From assembly GCA_011947345.1 (NCBI GenBank), contig JAAVTG010000559.1, forward strand, positions 186,001 through 250,000: DNA of 64,000 nt, in the 5' to 3' direction. This document shows, one piece after another, positions 21,022-31,840 of the stretch. Both the position numbers and the translations under genes were made by a program. The notes beneath the pieces are model-generated. The model did not search any database and was not told where the DNA came from. It saw only the letters and a list, made by a program, of their open reading frames with translations. Origin of the DNA: Phytophthora quininea. Lineage: Eukaryota > Oomycota > Peronosporomycetes > Peronosporales > Peronosporaceae. Position 1 is the first letter of the stretch. Each line of letters starts with the position of its first letter.

Positions 21022-23432
21022 TCAAAGTTGCTGCTTGCGAGCCCAGTAATCGTGGAGCACTTGCAGCTTCAAATTCATCTGCTGGTTTTCGTCAGCGAGA
21101 TGTCTTAACCGTCGTTTAAGTTCTAGGAGAGGGTGTTGTCCGTGAGTCGCTCTTCAGCAGCTTTCACGGCGAGTGCTTGCTCTTTTCGAGAGGTCTGAAG
21201 CTTAGCAACTTCCGTCGTCGAGCAGTTGACAGTCTTCTGAAGCAACTGGATCTCGTCTCGAGCGTTTCCCAATCGTGTCGTCCCTTCATGATACAACCGC
21301 CGAGCACGCAGAAAACGATTGTTGAGCATTTTTTCGTGGCTCTCTAGTTGGTCAGTTAGCTTTTTCCTGATCTGGTACGAACAACAAGCGGGTTAAAACG
21401 ATCGGACTATGCTCGATGAATACACACGAGAAGCTCACCTCTTGCATTTGAACGACCTCTTGGCATGTGTTGGTCGGATCGGCAACAATCAGTCCTCCTT
21501 GTTCACGGACTTGATCCAGCCGCACCCTCCAAGACGATGCTGCAGGGCGTTGGCGCTGCTTGTCTTGGAGAAGTGCTCGCAGTTTTGGAAGCATGCGAAC
21601 CCGTTCCTGTTCCCAAGCCACCGGGTCAATGTCGGAGTGAATCATGTCAGTTTGTCTTTCGTCTCCCCATGCATCGTACTGTGCTGGGTTTCTTCTTTAC
21701 AATGACCCATCCCCTTAGAAAGCCTTCATCATCGCCTGCTAGCGATGCGGTAGACTCGCCACATTCATCGCTTGTATCTGGTTGTTGAATATCATTTCCA
21801 GAAACATCCAACTCGTCAGTCGGATTCATCGTTTCAGGAGGCTCGGACGGAGATGGATAAGCAGGAGGGATAGCACAGCATTCGCGATGACTCACTGCTG
21901 CTGCACTAAGAGCATCCAAAAGGTCACACACCTCGACTCCGATTCCACCTGTTAGTGCAGGAGCACTGAGCTGTGCGACCCCAGATACACCAGCCTTTTC
22001 AGCAACCAGTAAAAGCTTTTGTGCCGCGACGATCGGAGGTTCCTCGTTATTGTCATTTTCGTCAATATTTACACCCAGGAGCGACAATAGCCATCGTGAT
22101 AGTATGCGCATGTCTTCAAAGCGAGATCGCGGTGCCATTCGTGGAAGTGCTCGACTCTCGTAAGCAAAATGACTTCGTGATATATTCTTCTTCAGAACCT
22201 TTTCATAGCGTAATATTTTGAGCCTCTCGAATACCAGTTCCATCCGCGCCTCGGCATGTCTCCTCTTCAAAGCTTCTTTATCTATCCCATTGCTTGCGTC
22301 GCCCTGAGAAGAGGATGGTCGAGAGCTTGGAGGGGTTTCCTGTTGCTGGCCAGACGAAGAAGGGCGTGATGGGGTTTCACTCTCGGGCCCACTCCGGTCT
22401 CTCATTTTCCGCGAGCGATCAACGTTACGCCCAGTGCCATTATTGTTCAAACTATACTGATGTTGTCTCATCCGCTCCTGCAGCACTGCACTAGGTGGGC
22501 GTGTTCGACAGTACTCCCACACTTCCTGCACGCTTGGGCGATTGGATGCTGTTAGCGAAATCATACGAGTTACCAGGCGCCGCAAATGTTCACTATACAC
22601 ATCAGGTATCTCCTGGTAGTCACCCTTGTTAATCTTCTGGAACAGCCCCACAAGATTTAAACCTTCCGATTTAAACGGCGATCGAAGCATAGCAAGCTCG
22701 TACAGAATGCACCCCATCGACCACACATCGCTTTTCCAGTCGTAGCTTTCTCCGCGAAGCACCTCGGGCGACATGTACAACGGCGTGCCCACTTTCGACC
22801 GAGCCTCCATCGTGTTTTCACTTAAATACCGTCCCAGTCCAAGATCCCCCACTTTCACCACACCTTTCAACGTCAAGAAAATGTTCGCCGGTTTAAGATC
22901 TCGATGCATGATGCGTGCTTCATGCAGGTACAAAAGAGCAGCGCAGAGCTGCGTGAAATATCTCCAAATGGTGCGTTCGTCGAAGCGCACACCTTTCTCG
23001 TTGGCTTTGCGTATCTGCCGCTTCAAGTCGCCGGCTTCTGCCCACTCGAATGCAATGTAGAGCTCGTTGTTCTCGACGAACGCATCCAGGTACTGAATAA
23101 TGTTGGGGTGGCTGACGGACTGCACCAACCGCACCTGCAATGCGTCATACAATCATATAAAATGTGTCAGCTGTATAGTATTTAAACTTGCAAATATTTA
23201 AGCGCTGCGGACGCGCCTCTTTGAGCGTTTTCTCGCGAGCTTTGACGTTCATGAGGTCGAAGATGGCGATCTTCTTGAGTGCCACCGCCTGGTCGTCGCG
23301 TCGTCGCTTGGCCTTGTACACCACCGAGAATTTCCCTTTGCCGATGGGCTTGAGCACTTCATAATCGTCCAGCTGGCCCCCGTCCGCGAACAAGGCGCGC
23401 TGATCATCCGTCAGCGACTCCATCCGCAACAA
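21022..23432 (-). CDS. NIMA-related (NEK) kinase fused to IFT57
   Basis: Single protein of 753 residues. The N-terminal NEK-type kinase domain (residues about 22-285) has IGKGKFSVVYKA, VALKK, HRDLKPANIFL, a DLG motif in place of DFG (VGDLGLGRYL) and GTPLYMSPE. After a Pro/Ser linker comes an IFT57 (Hippi) domain: RLKILRYEKVLKKNISRSHF, RWLLSLLGVNIDE, LSAPALTGGIGVEVCDLLDA, then WEQERVRMLPKLRALL and a C-terminal coiled coil ending DENQQMNLKLQVLHDYWARK. Kinase and the first IFT57 block lie in one unbroken frame (23134-21647), so the fusion does not depend on indel corrections. Introns are at 21372-21438 and 23135-23216. The latter appears GC-AG. One extra base near 21694-21700 and one missing base at 21131 affect the C-terminal part. 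IFT57 belongs to the ciliary IFT-B complex and NEKs often act at cilia. Confidence 0.85.
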
Positions 23433-23971
23433 GTTGCTGTGTCTCTTGAAGAGCTACAAATTTCATCCAATCGAAAGGCAGATAAGAAAATACATTTTTT
23501 CGATTCAGTTTTTTTAGGAAAAACAAGCAGCGACACTTTTGTGAGTCCAGGCAGTGCCATCCAGCGCCGATAGTTTACAATCGACGCCCGGACGGAAGAC
23601 TTTTTCGCGCTGAAAGTATTCGCCAAGCAGCTTTTGGTCACCCCTCTCGTCATCTCCGCGGGTGATACAAAGTGTCGATTGCAAGAGCAGTGTTGATACT
23701 GGCAGACGAGTGAGTCACCGACACCAGTCAACCAACGCCGCCACTACTGCACCCGACCTGATTCCCAATTCGAACTGCGGACACCTCGGTGAGTCTTAGT
23801 CTTGGTGGCCAATCCAAGCCACGATCCCCCAAGTTCCAAGTCTGTCTTATCACTTTGTCCAAGCCACTGAATTGTTATTGTTAGACCAATCAGTGGCAGC
23901 TCCACCAAAAGTGCTTTCGGTTCGACACTTGAGATTGTCACCAACTTGCCACCGAGTTACCACCTTAAGCC
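23433..23971. other. Divergent promoter region between the NEK-IFT57 and PHD genes
   Basis: About 540 bases with no supported gene. It separates two divergent genes and should hold both promoters. I did not find a clear initiator consensus. Confidence 0.45.
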
Positions 23972-25894
23972 ATGGCACCTGCGAGAAAGAAAACTCGCAC
24001 GTCCAAAACGGACGACGATGACTATGCTCCGCCCGCATCTGCACGTCGACTTTCAGTGTACGAAACTTGTTACTACCAGATACTTTTTCCCTTTCCATGA
24101 TGAACTGATTGTCGTGTATGCTGCCACTGCTAATGGTATCGCAATTTGCAGTAAGGCTCCGGTAAAACGGGAGCAGCGTGATCGCCGTGCACCTAAGGCT
24201 TTCACGCCGACGGCTGGTACTCCGACTCGTCGACCACCGAGGAAGCAAAAGAGCCGAACTCGGGTGATGAAAGCAACGACGCTAAACCCGCTCGTCCTGA
24301 ATACCAACGCTTGGAGCGCAAGATCAAAGCGCAGGTTAGTATGGTTCTTCATTCGTTTTATTTGACAGGCATCGTTATTCTGACCGTGATGGTATTCAGG
24401 CGCACCGACTGAGATACCCCATCGCCTTTATCGAGGCCTACGAAGCGCAGGGTTGGCGCAATACGAGCAAGGACAAGCTTAAACCTAACAAGGAACTCGA
24501 AACTGCCCACCACAAGATCGCGACAGGCCAGCGTGCTTTAATTGACGGATTGCATGAACTGATGGCAATCCGCGACAACGAGCCTCAGGTGCCACTGCAA
24601 GCAGTCTTCGAAGAAGTGCACTGCTCTCGTTGCGGCAGCACCGATATTGAGCAAAACAACGACATTTTGCTCTGCGATAGTGCTGGTTGTCACCGCGCCT
24701 ACCACCAGTGGTGTCAGACGCCGATTGTGCTGACCGAAAACATCCCTGCAGGAGAAGCCCCTGGTTCTGTGAAGTATGTTTGGCAGTCTTTGAGTGCCTC
24801 AAGGTCATCAATTCGATTTTGGGGCGACATACGAGAATGTGGATGATCTTTTCCCGGAGCTAGCCAACGCGGAGCAAAAAGCGGCTACGAATGCAAGTAG
24901 CAGCATCCAGTCTGGCGACGAAAACGGAGACGGTGGTAATGCTCCTGCTGCTGTTGATGACGACGAAGAAGAAGACGAAGACTTCGTTTTTAACGAGGAC
25001 GAGGAAGACGATGACGGCAACAGTAGCTCGGAAGAGCAAGCGTTAGAAAATGCAGATGACGACGGGGAAGAGGCTGAAGAAGTGCAAGAAACCGCTGAAG
25101 ACTTGAAGTATCTCGCGAGTGGCGACGTCATCGATCTCAACCAGTATGTGGGTCAAAGCGTGTGTTTGTGCTGTGATCGTTGCATCTGACAGTTTTGTTT
25201 CGTCGTCTATTGCCCTACAGTAGATCGATGCGGTCGAAAACGTCAGCAGTGCCGCAAGCTCAAAGGGAAAAGCGCGCGGATCTCGTGGGTGAGCGTGTCG
25301 CCAAATACGACCGCAAAACCAATGCGATGATTCTCGGCGTCATTGCAGAGTTTCAGCCTCCAACCAAAGGAAAGCATTCCCGCTGGCGTGCAGATTATCG
25401 TGATGGCACTACTGAACTGCTGACGGGGCAAAAGTCAAGGGAGCATTGGCACGCGCAGCTCAGATAAACGATAGCGAGAACGACGACGATACCGAGGGGA
25501 TGCGACTTTAATTGTTCATGGCAAGCGCAAACGCAACCACGTGGACTACCGCCAGTTGAACGAGTTGATGTTTGCCGGAAAGGGAGAGGACAGTGAAGAA
25601 GACGAAACGTTCGAGGTCAACAATGAGGTCGATGAAGACATGAATGATGACGATGACGACGATGACGACGGTGACGACGGTGAAGATGAACCGGATGAAG
25701 AGGAGGGCGACGAAGGAGAGCAAGACCACGACCAGGACGTTGAAGAAGAAGCTGATAACAATTCAGACCAGTCGTCGCCAACTGCCGTCACGGGGACTCG
25801 TGACGAAACATCGCAGCCAGAGAAACCCAGTTGTCAGGAGCACCCTCATGTGAATTACCTCTCCATGCAAGAAGGTCTTCTCAACCCATGCTAG
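23972..25894 (+). CDS. PHD-finger nuclear protein with acidic tail
   Basis: Protein of 561 residues in four exons (introns 24056-24155, 24335-24399 and 25144-25220). The N terminus is basic and nuclear-like (MAPARKKTRTSKTDDDDYAP). A PHD zinc finger follows (VHCSRCGSTDIEQNNDILLC, GCHRAYHQWC), a histone-tail reader type. After it come LFPELAN, an acidic block, a conserved-looking segment (VGERVAKYDRKTNAMILGVI) and GKRKRNHVDYRQLNELMF, then a long Asp/Glu tract. Five missing bases are inferred (near 24203, 24775, 24821-24824, 25435-25438 and 25496-25499). The last zinc ligands of the finger fall at the second error, so the finger's end is uncertain. The first acceptor is read as CAGTAAG to avoid a stop. 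The 3' end overlaps the MOCS3 gene by 14 bases, tail to tail. Confidence 0.72.
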
Positions 25895-27370
25895 AACCTC
25901 GACAAGACACGTGAAGGTTAGTTAGCGCAAACTTTTCGTTTTTGTTTTCGTTTTGCACTACCGAGACTTCAATACATCGGAAATTCCGGGTCATCTCGTG
26001 CATATTCGGTATACCCCCATCGATGTTGCAGACGTTGTCCACCCCGTTGCGAATCAGCCAGTGCGTTACAGTAACCGAGTCCACCCCGCGACGACACATT
26101 ACGAAAATCGTTGGCTCTTCGCCTTGAGCAGTATTCCCATGTAAGTCTGCTATGACTTTTGCAGGGTCTTGTTTCATGAGTTGAGCGATCGGGATGTTCA
26201 CTGCCTCGGGGAAGTGAACCATTTCAAACTGATTTCGAGCACGCGTGTCAAGCAGCACGTAGTCTCTTGTTGCTATCTCCCCGTGTCACGGATCCTCGCA
26301 AAATCTTCAACACTGATGCGGAATTTGGCGTCAAGAACTTCAGCGCACGGTGCCTCATCACCGCAAAAGGCAACAGTTAAAGGCCCCGGACAGTTAATTC
26401 CGTGGTTGTGAGCAATTATCCCACAGGACGGACAGTCTGGGTTGCGCTTCTTGCCGATTTTCAAGTGTCGAAATTGTCCATCATATGCGTCGTAAAAGCA
26501 CTGGATACCGACAAGAGCTTCGCCGACGCCTGTGATGACCTTCACAGCCTCCATCGCCTGCAAGCAACCAATCACCCCGGGAACCACCCCAATCACACCA
26601 TTATTCGCGCAGCTCATAGCAACCCGCGGTGGTGTCGGGTAGAGACATCGATAACATCCCGTCGCATTCTCATCGCCTTGATACGTGAATACGGTCACTT
26701 GCCCTTCCATCCCCAACGCACTGCCAGACACTAACGGCTTCTGTCGGCGAGCACACGTATCGTTTACGAGATATCGCGTGTCGATATTGTCCGATGCGTC
26801 AACGACCACATCGTAAGCATCGACAAGTTCTAACGCGTTCTCAACGGTAAAGCGCGTAAGAATCGGCACGCAACACACCAACGGATTCATCTCACGCAGC
26901 CGTCGCTGGGCTGACAGCACCTTCTTCTCTCTTTCTCTCGCCGTTCGGTCGTCGTGTAAAACTTGTCGATGCAAATTGCTGCGGTCGACGACATCGTCGT
27001 CAACGACGCCCAACGTGCCCACACCCATCGCGGCCAGGTACATTGCTACAGGTGACCCCAGACCACCCGCACCGATCAGTAGAACCTTCGCAGCTCGCAA
27101 CTTGAGCTGAGCCGACACTCCAAAATCCTTGACCAGCATCTGTCGACCATAACGTTGTAGCTCTAGCTTCGAGAACGGCGAGTACGTCGACGCATCTTCA
27201 GTATTTTGACCACGGTCTCCGCTACCCCGAGCAAAAGGAGGCTCCTTATCTTCAACCTTTTGCCAGGCTTCTAATTGCGACCGAAGGTGGTTGTTCTCCG
27301 CTCGGAGCTCCGCAAGTTCCTCTTCAAAGGCGGCGCAACTGCGGCATGTTGACTCGGGGAGGGCAGTCAT
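25881..27370 (-). CDS. MOCS3/Uba4: adenylyltransferase and sulfurtransferase
   Basis: Single-exon protein of 496 residues. A short N-terminal coiled coil is followed by a ThiF/MoeB E1-like domain with nucleotide loop LIGAGGLGSPVAMYLAAMGV, RSNLHRQVLH, DASDNIDTRYLVND, zinc-binding CYRCLYP and CPSCG. The catalytic cysteine is likely within NCPGP or the crossover region. The C-terminal rhodanese domain has LLDTRARNQFEMVHFPEAVN and the active-site loop MCRRGVDS. In this family the enzyme activates and thiolates MOCS2A and Urm1 for molybdenum cofactor synthesis and tRNA thiolation in the cytosol. One missing base at the C run 26279-26282 joins the two domains (IRDTGEIATRDYVLL). It is divergent from the LarB-like gene, 104 bases apart. 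Confidence 0.92.
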
Positions 27371-27474
27371 CGCAAGTGTGTCGAAATTTGTATAGGGCCA
27401 CTAATCGGAGCTGTGACGTGTTCTCCCAGACCACTTCGAACACTTCTGGTTTGACTGCGAGGTTTGCAACAACG

Positions 27475-28749
27475 ATGAGGCTTGCGCAAACTGTCGGTGC
27501 ATTGCGGTCGCGCCGCCATGCAATAACCCGCTTGGCGAGTGCATTTACCTCTGCCGACAGCCTTGGTCTGAGGAATCAAGTTGCGGGATTGTCCACCTCG
27601 TCGTCCTTCAGTCCGACAGACAAAACGGGGTGTTGGCTTTGCTGGAACGGGTGGCAGCGGGGAGGTGTCTCCAAGGGAGGCAGCCGAAATCTGCAGCTCC
27701 AAACTCGAATATGAGGAGGTGGGGAACTTTGCCAAGATCGATACCAAGCGAGGGCTCCGGACGGGCTTTCCAGAGGTGGTGTATGCAGAGAGCAAGACCT
27801 CGGAGCAAGTGGCTGCCATCATGAAACTCATGATCGACAAAGGAGAAGACAACGTCATGGCATCACGGGTCACACTGGAAGCCGCCGAGGAGATCCGCGC
27901 CTTGTTACCGGTAGGATGCCGCACTCTTGACTTTGTGGATGGAACTCTGACCATGTATTCTCCAGGATCAAGGCTTGACCTACTACGCCGTGCCTCGGAT
28001 CTTGGCGTCGAAGGATTTGGAGAAGCAATGGACAAGCCAAGCAAACAGCTCTGAGACAGGAAAGGTAAGCAATTCGAAACTCTCTTGATTGTAATGCGGT
28101 TGCTAACCTGGACGGTTCCTCATTGATATGTTTTTTGTAGAGGACCCCAACGGCTTGCGTTCTCTGCGCTGGAACTTCCGACCTCCCAGTTGCTGAAGAA
28201 GCTGCCGTCACGCTAGGTGAGACTCTCACTCGCGATCTGCTGCGATACTGTCTGCTCAAAAAGGCTAACTGACATCTTCGTGCTCGCCGACAGAACTGGC
28301 GGACTACCAAGTCACTCGACTCTACGACGTCGGCGTGGCTGGAATCCACCGCCTGCTGCGCAACCAGCACGTCCTACACGCGTCAGATGTAGCGATTTGC
28401 GTGGCTGGGATGGATGGTGCTCTACCTGGCGTTGTGGTACGTGTCATGTAGCAATCTTCGCTGGTCGGAATACCTATCTCATCCCAATGATTTTAGGGTG
28501 GTCTCGCAACCGCGCCAGTGATTGCAGTCCCCACAAGTGTCGGATATGGTGCAGCTTTCGGCGGATTGGCTCCATTGCTGACCATGCTCAATGCGTGCTC
28601 GCCCGGAGTCGGTGTGGTCAACATCGACAACGGCTTTGGTGGTGCCGTCCTCGCGGGTGGGTGCCTCTGCAATCTACTCATCCAACATAGAATCTTACTC
28701 GTATTTGATTTTGTTGGCGACAGCTCGGATACTCCAGCAGCTGCGTTGA
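27475..28749 (+). CDS. larB-like: LarB-like carboxylase (NCAIR mutase/PurE-related family)
   Basis: Protein of 331 residues in five exons (introns 28065-28140, 28217-28293, 28437-28496 and 28657-28723). The N terminus is Arg/Ser-rich and may be a mitochondrial presequence. The family core is clear: [114 protein letters not shown] and [15 protein letters not shown]. In bacteria LarB carboxylates nicotinic acid adenine dinucleotide in synthesis of the nickel-pincer nucleotide used by lactate racemase. Two missing bases in GGGG runs (27627-27630 and 27659-27662) and one length error near 28042 are inferred. LarC and LarE are not in this window, so the pathway here is not shown. Confidence 0.85.
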
Positions 28750-28825
28750 AACTCTGCGCATTAGTTGTCCAGCGTTGTTGTGGACAGGGAAATACAAGCG
28801 ACTTCAACACCGTTGTGTCTTTCAA

Positions 28826-30091
28826 ATGGCTTCTCCTCCATTGGCCAAAATCGATGCGTTTCAGCCCAGTGATTGGCTGTCGTCGGATCCAGAGCAAGCA
28901 AAGCAATGGGCAAGGCGAACGCTCCGCGCACACGCAGACGCTCTGGGCCTCCGTCCCCCAGGAGACTGCTGTTCTCCATGTCCGAAGAGTCCTCTACGTC
29001 TTCTCTGTCCTCCAGCGTCTGCGTCTCCCATGGCCGACTCGTCCGACAGCAGCGAGCTGAGACTCGGCCTCAGGAGTCTACCGGTACAGACATTGCCTGT
29101 TGGCTCCAAGCAGCGCAAAACTCGGCGGAAGCGACGCAATAGCGGAGACGACGAGACAGTCGACCAGGAGGAAGAAGCGTCGAGTGACAAAGAAGGGCGA
29201 GAGGAGACTGAAGCCAAAGAGGAAGTGGTTACGATCTCCGTGCCAGAGCTCATCAAGTGGCAGGAGCGAGTGATTTTCCACGTCGAAGACCATTTCTCAA
29301 GTGAGTGCTTTTTATTTAATACTTTACGATTAGATTCATGCTAATTTTTTTATTATTTTTATGTCTTTTAGACGAACAATTGAAGAGGATTGCTGAGTTT
29401 GGGCGTGTACATGCCAGTATACTGCAAGAAGCCCAGCAACATGTTGCTAATGTGGAGGAGCAGATGAGGAGGCAGTTGGAGATTGAGCGAGAACAATTGA
29501 GAGTACAAGCAGAAGAATTTGCGGCAAAGATCAAAGAAGAGAACGAGTCTCTTCATCGACGAGTTGACGAGTTGGCGAGCCAAAACGATGGACTGCAGAC
29601 GCAGGTTGACGCCTTGGAACAGCAGGTCGATGCACTCCAGTCCGAGAATATACATAGTGGAGGCGACAATGAGCAGAAGAACTGCGAGAATATTCAGGAG
29701 CCTCAGACTCAGGTGCATTCAGAGCCCGCCCCCAAGACCAAGAGGACGAAGAGATGAAGGACGACGCAGAAAACTGTCCGACGAACGAAGGCCACGGAGA
29801 GATTGAGGGTGCAAATAACAAGATCTGCGATGCACCTTGGTTTCCAAGCCGCTCAACGCGCCCAGTGGGGATTCTGTTCTAGCTAAACAATTAACCCAAC
29901 AAGATTTAGAGGAAGCACGGCATCCTGATGAACCACAGCAACCACAGCAACAGCAGCAGTCGTCTCAAGCGCAACCAAAGCAAATCAAGAACACACTGAC
30001 TGGAGTTTTGCCAACTATTGAAAGTGGAGACGTCTCAAGAGGAAATCCTTCGCCGACTGGTTCTTGTGAAACACCAACAAGTCAATCGTGA
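28826..30091 (+). CDS. Coiled-coil, Gln-rich protein of unknown function
   Basis: Protein of 398 residues with one 71-base intron (29301-29371). The N-terminal half is Ser/Glu-rich with a basic stretch ([10 protein letters not shown]). A long heptad coiled coil covers about residues 155-250 (rich in Glu, Gln and Leu, for example [20 protein letters not shown]). The C-terminal third is acidic, then Gln/Pro-rich. Two missing bases (C run 29729-29733 and G run 29867-29870) are inferred to carry the frame through to 30091. If they are real, the protein ends at 29757. No domain is recognised. It starts 76 bases after the LarB-like gene. Confidence 0.6.
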
Positions 30092-30233
30092 CAATCGACG
30101 AAGAACAAAGTAGTTTTGCTCAGAGCGGGAAAATATTTAAAATGGCATGCTGAAATATCTGTATCGAAGTCTTATCCAGCAAAATAGTCACTACCATCTT
30201 CATGACAACATATATAGCATAGTAGTGACCAGC

Positions 30234-31751
30234 TTACACGCGGTTCTGGCTGGTGGTGCACTCCTTGCCCTTGCCGATCGTGACGGGCACGTGCCAGCAG
30301 TGACCCTTTTGGTAGCCACCCTTGACGATCTCGTCCTTGGTCACACTGAACGTCCACGAGTCATCGAACGTGACGAACTCGGTCTTCAGCCAGTCCTCCG
30401 AGAAGGACAGGATGAAGAAGCCGTACGGATTGCCGGCGGCAATCCACGCGTGCTCTACGTACTTCTCAGCAACCTCAGGAGGCATGCCAGAGGTTTCACT
30501 CTGGATACCGCCACCGCCGCCGTTCTCGTAAAAGTGAGTGCCCCAGTTACTGATGTCGTGGTTGAAGCCGTGCGTGTGGCCGTTGAGCCAGACGTGGGCG
30601 CCACCTTCCTTGGTGATCATGAACCACTCCTTCATCTTGTCCTCACTCATGTGGAAGTGCGGCGAGTAGTGCGAGTTGATGACCTTCCAGGTCGCCGTGG
30701 ATGCAGCCAAGTCCTTCTTGACCTGCTCCAGTGAGTCGTCCCACCACTTCTTGATGGTGTCGGCGCACGCATTGTACATTTCGGTGCTGCCACCGGCACA
30801 CAACTCGTCGCCAGGGGTGCGGTCGTTGCACGTGTTTCCGAGCGCCTTGGCCTCAGCCGCCGACAGGTTTTTCTTCTTGACATAGCCGTAGCACTGGCAG
30901 CAGATCTGCATGACGCCGTGCGAGTCGGCAAAGTTGGTGTCGATGTTGAAGATGTCGACCGACACGCCGTTCTCCTTGACGCTCTCGACGTAGTAGTGGT
31001 CCGACAGTTTCCAGCGGTCGCTATTGGCGCTCTTGTACTCCTGCTGCAGCGAGAACTTAAGGTTCAGGTACTTGAGCAACTCGTCGGTGCTTTCGCACTC
31101 GCGGAAGTTGTAGTCCTTGTCGCCGCAGATGTACTCGGAGCCGCCAAGATCGTGGTTGCCCACGACGTTGATCCATGGGATGCCTTCCAGCTCGGGCTGG
31201 TTGTACACGCTCTCGAACGTGGACTCCATGCGGTACTCGATGTCGTCGGGGCCGGCGCCGTTCCAGTAGATGTTGTCGCCGTGGCCAATGATGCGCGAGG
31301 GCTTGACGTCGCCGGCTGCCTGGGCCAGGATCTCGGCAATGTTGATCTGGGCCCAGTAGTCGATCTTCATCTCGAGCGAGTCGTTGGCCACCTTGCGGTA
31401 CTTGTTGCAGCACGAGCCAGGCTTGTCGGTCGTGGCGCCCCAGTCTCCAATCGCCAGCATGGTCAACGCCGCCTTGGCGGACTCGGGGTCGCTGGTTGGT
31501 TCTTTATTGGCCGACCCACTGCCGCTTGAAGTCGAGTTGGTGAGTAGTGACGACTCGGACACATTGCCAGAGGCGGCAGTGTCCGACGACGGCGTAGAGC
31601 CGCCTGAGCCGGAGCTCGTGGAGGTTCCGGAACTCTCGTTGTTGGCGGATTCGCTATCGTCGCCGCCAGTGACGGCGACGATGATGCCGACCGCCACACC
31701 GATGACCACCAGGACGCCGACGATGATCAGCACCTTTCTGGCCACGACCAT
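30234..31751 (-). CDS. Purple acid phosphatase-type metallophosphoesterase, membrane anchored
   Basis: Intact single-exon protein of 505 residues. An N-terminal hydrophobic segment (residues 7-28, Val/Ile-rich) acts as a signal anchor and is followed by a long Ser/Thr/Gly-rich stalk. The catalytic domain has the metal-ligand blocks AIGDWGATTD, GHGDNIYWNGAG, VVGNHDLGG, INSHYSPHFHMS and WLNGHTHGFNHD, the pattern of tartrate-resistant acid phosphatases (iron with zinc or manganese). Several cysteine pairs suggest an extracytoplasmic location. It probably releases phosphate from organic substrates outside the cell or in the endomembrane lumen. The start at 31751 is preferred over the upstream in-frame ATG because of an initiator-like sequence at 31821-31840. 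Confidence 0.9.
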   Translation of the reverse strand: MVVARKVLIIVGVLVVIGVAVGIIVAVTGGDDSESANNESSGTSTSSGSGGSTPSSDTAASGNVSESSLLTNSTSSGSGSANKEPTSDPESAKAALTMLAIGDWGATTDKPGSCCNKYRKVANDSLEMKIDYWAQINIAEILAQAAGDVKPSRIIGHGDNIYWNGAGPDDIEYRMESTFESVYNQPELEGIPWINVVGNHDLGGSEYICGDKDYNFRECESTDELLKYLNLKFSLQQEYKSANSDRWKLSDHYYVESVKENGVSVDIFNIDTNFADSHGVMQICCQCYGYVKKKNLSAAEAKALGNTCNDRTPGDELCAGGSTEMYNACADTIKKWWDDSLEQVKKDLAASTATWKVINSHYSPHFHMSEDKMKEWFMITKEGGAHVWLNGHTHGFNHDISNWGTHFYENGGGGGIQSETSGMPPEVAEKYVEHAWIAAGNPYGFFILSFSEDWLKTEFVTFDDSWTFSVTKDEIVKGGYQKGHCWHVPVTIGKGKECTTSQNRV

Positions 31752-31820
31752 GGTGAAGAGTTCGAGAGCCCTGGTAACAGCAGCGAGGGTCGACTGACTG
31801 GTTGCTCGCACGGAGGACGC

Positions 31821-31840
31821 GAAACGGGAAATGAAAAAAG
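31821..31840 (-). promoter_or_regulatory. Initiator-like element of the acid phosphatase gene
   Basis: The minus strand reads CTTTTTTCATTTCCCGTTTC, a partial match to the oomycete initiator (TCATTY, then CAWTT with one mismatch). It lies 70-89 bases upstream of the chosen ATG at 31751. Confidence 0.35.

Noticed and set aside
30918..31529. Plus-strand frame opposite the acid phosphatase
   Set aside because: It is an antisense shadow. The minus strand carries all five metal-binding motifs.
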